Assembly: GCA_040904925.1 (NCBI GenBank)
Contig: JBBDSP010000012.1
Span: 60,221-124,220, forward strand
Length of the DNA: 64,000 nucleotides
DNA from: Gracilimonas sp040904925
Lineage (GTDB): Bacteria; Bacteroidota; Rhodothermia; Balneolales; Balneolaceae
Direction of reading: 5' to 3'
Of this stretch, positions 61,774-64,000 are shown one piece after another. Every line of letters starts with the position of its first letter. The stretch's first letter is position 1. Both the position numbers and the translations under genes were made by a program. The notes under the pieces are model-generated. The model was not told the origin of the DNA. It saw nothing but the letters and a program-made list of their open reading frames with translations, and did no database searches.

Positions 61774-63915
61774 ATGTCCGAAACGAAGTCAAAAACAGAT
61801 CCAAAAATTTTAGAGAAGATTCGCCGCACGCGAAACATCGGTATCATGGCTCACATTGATGCCGGTAAAACTACCGTGACTGAGCGCATTCTTTTTTACA
61901 CAGGTCGTAGTCACCGAATGGGTGAAGTTCACGATGGTGCTGCAACTATGGACTGGATGGAGCAGGAGCAGGAACGAGGTATTACCATTACGTCTGCTGC
62001 TACTCACTGTATTTGGAAAGATCACCGAATTAATATTATTGACACCCCTGGTCACGTTGACTTTACTGTTGAAGTAGAGCGTTCATTGCGTGTATTGGAT
62101 GGTGCTGTTTTTGTACTTGACTCAGTTGGAGCTGTTCAGCCTCAGTCTGAAACTGTTTGGCGTCAGGCTAACAAATATCACGTGCCTTGTATGGCATTTG
62201 TAAACAAGATGGACCGAACCGGTTCTGATTTTTACAATGTAGTTAAAGAACTTGATGAAAAGCTGAGTGCAAATCCAATTCCAATTCAGATTCCAATTGG
62301 GTCAGAAGAAAATTTTCAGGGTGTTGTTGATCTGATCAAGATGGAAGCTATTGTTTGGGATGATGAATCTCTTGGGGCTACTTACGAAGTAGTTGATATC
62401 CCTGAAGATCTGAAAGAAAAAGCTGCTGAGTATCGAATGATGCTACTTGAGGCTGTTTCAGATCAGAATGATGCTTTGATGGAAAAGTACCTGATGGAAG
62501 AAGAGATCTCAGAAGAAGAAATTGTTGAGGCACTTCGTGAAGCGACGATCGCAAAAGATATTACTCCGGTAATGTGCGGTACTGCTTTAAAGAATAAGGG
62601 AATTCAGGTACTGCTTGATAAGGTATTGGATTTCATGCCCAACCCATTAGACATTCCTCCGGTAAAAGGTATTGATCCGGAAACAGAGGAAGAAGTAATG
62701 AAGGCCCCTGATGTAAACGCTCCTTTCTCAGCTCTTGCTTTTAAGATCATGACTGATCCATTTGTGGGTAGATTGACTTTCGTTAGAGTTTATTCCGGAA
62801 GACTGGAAAAAGGTTCTTACACATTTAATTCCTCTACAGGGAATAAAGAACGTGTTGGTAGATTGCTTGAGATGCACGCCAACGAGAAAAAAGATTTAGA
62901 TTTTATTCAGGCAGGAGATATTGCTGCTGTTATCGGAATTAAAGAAGTACATACAGGTGATACATTATGTGATCCTGATCATCCGGTAATTCTTGAGCAA
63001 ATTACATTCCCGGAGCCTGTTATTAAGTTAGCCGTTGAGCCAAAAACTAAGGCTGATAGCGAGAAACTTTCAACAGGTCTTCAAAAGCTTGCTGAAGAAG
63101 ATCCTACTTTTGTAGTTAAGACAGATCACGAAACAGGTCAGACTACGATTGCCGGAATGGGTGAGCTTCACCTTGAGATTATCGTTGACCGTTTAAAGCG
63201 TGAGTTCAAAGTAGAGGCCAACGTTGGTGCTCCTCAGGTTTCTTACAGAGAAACGATCTCCAAGAAAGTTGACCACAGAGAAATATACAAGAAGCAAACA
63301 GGTGGACGTGGTAAGTTCGCTGATATTTCATTTGAAGTTGGTCCGATTGAAGAATTTGAGGATTACGACGGTAATGAAGACCGAATTACACGTGAAGAAG
63401 GCTTTATATTTATCAATGAAGTTGTAGGTGGTAATATTCCTCGTGAATTTATCCCATCTGTGATGAAAGGATTTAAAGAAGCACTTAACGCTGGTATTCA
63501 GGCCAACTACTCAGTAGAAAATATTGGATTCCGTTTGTACGACGGTTCTTATCATGATGTTGATTCTGACCAGTTAAGTTTTGAATTATGTGCAAAACTT
63601 GGATTCAGAAATTCAGCTCGTAAGGCTAAGCCAAAGATACTTGAGCCGGTAATGAAAGTAGAGATCATCACTCCTGAAGAATACATGGGTGATGTTATCG
63701 GTGACTTAAACAGTCGTCGTGGAATCATGCAGAGCATGGACTCAAACAATGAAGGGTCTGTAGTAAAAGCTCATGTACCGTTATCTGAAATGTTCGGATA
63801 TTCTACCGACTTAAGATCTGCGACACAGGGTCGTGCGGTATACTCGATGGAATTCTTCGACTACACTGAAGTACCTGAGGCAATTGCTCAGGAAATCATC
63901 GAGAAACAATCATAA
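61774..63915 (+). CDS. fusA: Elongation factor G
   Basis: A GTPase that translocates tRNAs on the ribosome. In 713 residues the G motifs are AHIDAGKTTV, RGITITSAAT, DTPGHVDFTVEVERSLRVLD (split G3 and helix) and NKMDRTG; domain IV starts near YRETISKKVDHREIYKKQTGG and contains GFKEALNAG. The C-terminal domain V includes DLNSRRGIM. It is in standard order after rpsG and before tuf. Confidence 0.98.
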   Translation: MSETKSKTDPKILEKIRRTRNIGIMAHIDAGKTTVTERILFYTGRSHRMGEVHDGAATMDWMEQEQERGITITSAATHCIWKDHRINIIDTPGHVDFTVEVERSLRVLDGAVFVLDSVGAVQPQSETVWRQANKYHVPCMAFVNKMDRTGSDFYNVVKELDEKLSANPIPIQIPIGSEENFQGVVDLIKMEAIVWDDESLGATYEVVDIPEDLKEKAAEYRMMLLEAVSDQNDALMEKYLMEEEISEEEIVEALREATIAKDITPVMCGTALKNKGIQVLLDKVLDFMPNPLDIPPVKGIDPETEEEVMKAPDVNAPFSALAFKIMTDPFVGRLTFVRVYSGRLEKGSYTFNSSTGNKERVGRLLEMHANEKKDLDFIQAGDIAAVIGIKEVHTGDTLCDPDHPVILEQITFPEPVIKLAVEPKTKADSEKLSTGLQKLAEEDPTFVVKTDHETGQTTIAGMGELHLEIIVDRLKREFKVEANVGAPQVSYRETISKKVDHREIYKKQTGGRGKFADISFEVGPIEEFEDYDGNEDRITREEGFIFINEVVGGNIPREFIPSVMKGFKEALNAGIQANYSVENIGFRLYDGSYHDVDSDQLSFELCAKLGFRNSARKAKPKILEPVMKVEIITPEEYMGDVIGDLNSRRGIMQSMDSNNEGSVVKAHVPLSEMFGYSTDLRSATQGRAVYSMEFFDYTEVPEAIAQEIIEKQS

Positions 63916-63948
63916 AAGAAATTAACACTAAGATTAAATAATTAGATC

Positions 63949-64000
63949 ATGGCAAAAGAGACCTTTCAACGGAATAAGCCCCATGTAAACGTAGGCACGA
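63949..64000 (+). CDS. tuf: Elongation factor Tu (5' end only)
   Basis: The first 17 codons, MAKETFQRNKPHVNVGT, are the EF-Tu N-terminus that leads into the GHVDHGKT loop beyond the window. The position after fusA fits the str operon. It is truncated by the window edge. Confidence 0.93.
   Translation, partial: MAKETFQRNKPHVNVGT

Overview
The window looks like a chromosomal segment, including the probable replication origin, of a Gram-negative, aerobic-type member of the Bacteroidota/Rhodothermota/Balneolota assemblage, most likely Balneolaceae-like (inference). The pointers are Bacteroidota-style promoters (TTTG about 20 bp upstream of TAnnTTTG) ahead of the SRP RNA, a TonB receptor and rpsL; TonB-dependent receptors with carboxypeptidase-regulatory N-domains; GH97, HmuY-like, DUF2911, DUF4834-like and BspA-like proteins; a type IX secretion sorting-domain remnant; and frequent TTG/GTG starts.

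Layout. 1-7 kb: 3' end of yidC, an orphan HsdR-N-like nuclease, a PepP-type aminopeptidase, a four-helix-bundle (IVP-like) gene bounded by inverted repeats, long-form ispH, a YjbQ protein, an outer-membrane protein and a UPF0316 protein. 7-14.4 kb: SRP RNA, DUF2911 protein, amidohydrolase, exported MsrA, a GH97 glucosidase-like lipoprotein, two paralogous beta-propeller lipoproteins and tRNA-Leu(GAG). 14.4-19.8 kb: a probable iron/haem acquisition operon made of a TonB receptor, a tandem-HmuY lipoprotein and an exported protein with four CbiX-like half-domains, behind a promoter overlapped by a 25-bp palindrome. 20-31 kb: the oriC neighbourhood (TPR protein, DUF4834-like, deoxynucleoside kinase, folK, folB, dnaA, DnaA-box-rich oriC, prmC), then an outer-membrane protein, HAD phosphatase, eno, recF, DciA-like protein and YbbR/CdaR-like protein.

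31-41 kb: a second TonB receptor, an atypical SDR, and an accessory insertion carrying a Ser/Thr kinase-TPR gene and a BspA-like repeat lipoprotein. It is bracketed by decayed fragments of the two flanking housekeeping genes and also holds an orphan T9SS sorting-domain remnant. 41-48 kb: typA and a three-gene TldD-TldD-PmbA protease cluster whose TldD proteins have export-type N-termini. 48.1-50.9 kb: a repeat island of mosaic short palindromes, a 0.4-kb tandem duplication and a toxin-antitoxin pair.

51-58.6 kb: a tightly coupled DUF4159-MoxR-DUF58-BatA-DUF4175-membrane protein operon, whose first gene starts at the edge of the repeat island and seems to have lost its signal peptide. 58.6-64 kb: recG (minus strand) and the str operon rpsL-rpsG-fusA-tuf, cut by the window end. 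The strongest candidate for an under-described system is the TonB receptor/tandem HmuY/exported CbiX-like operon, which would place a class II chelatase-type protein in the periplasm next to haem-binding proteins.
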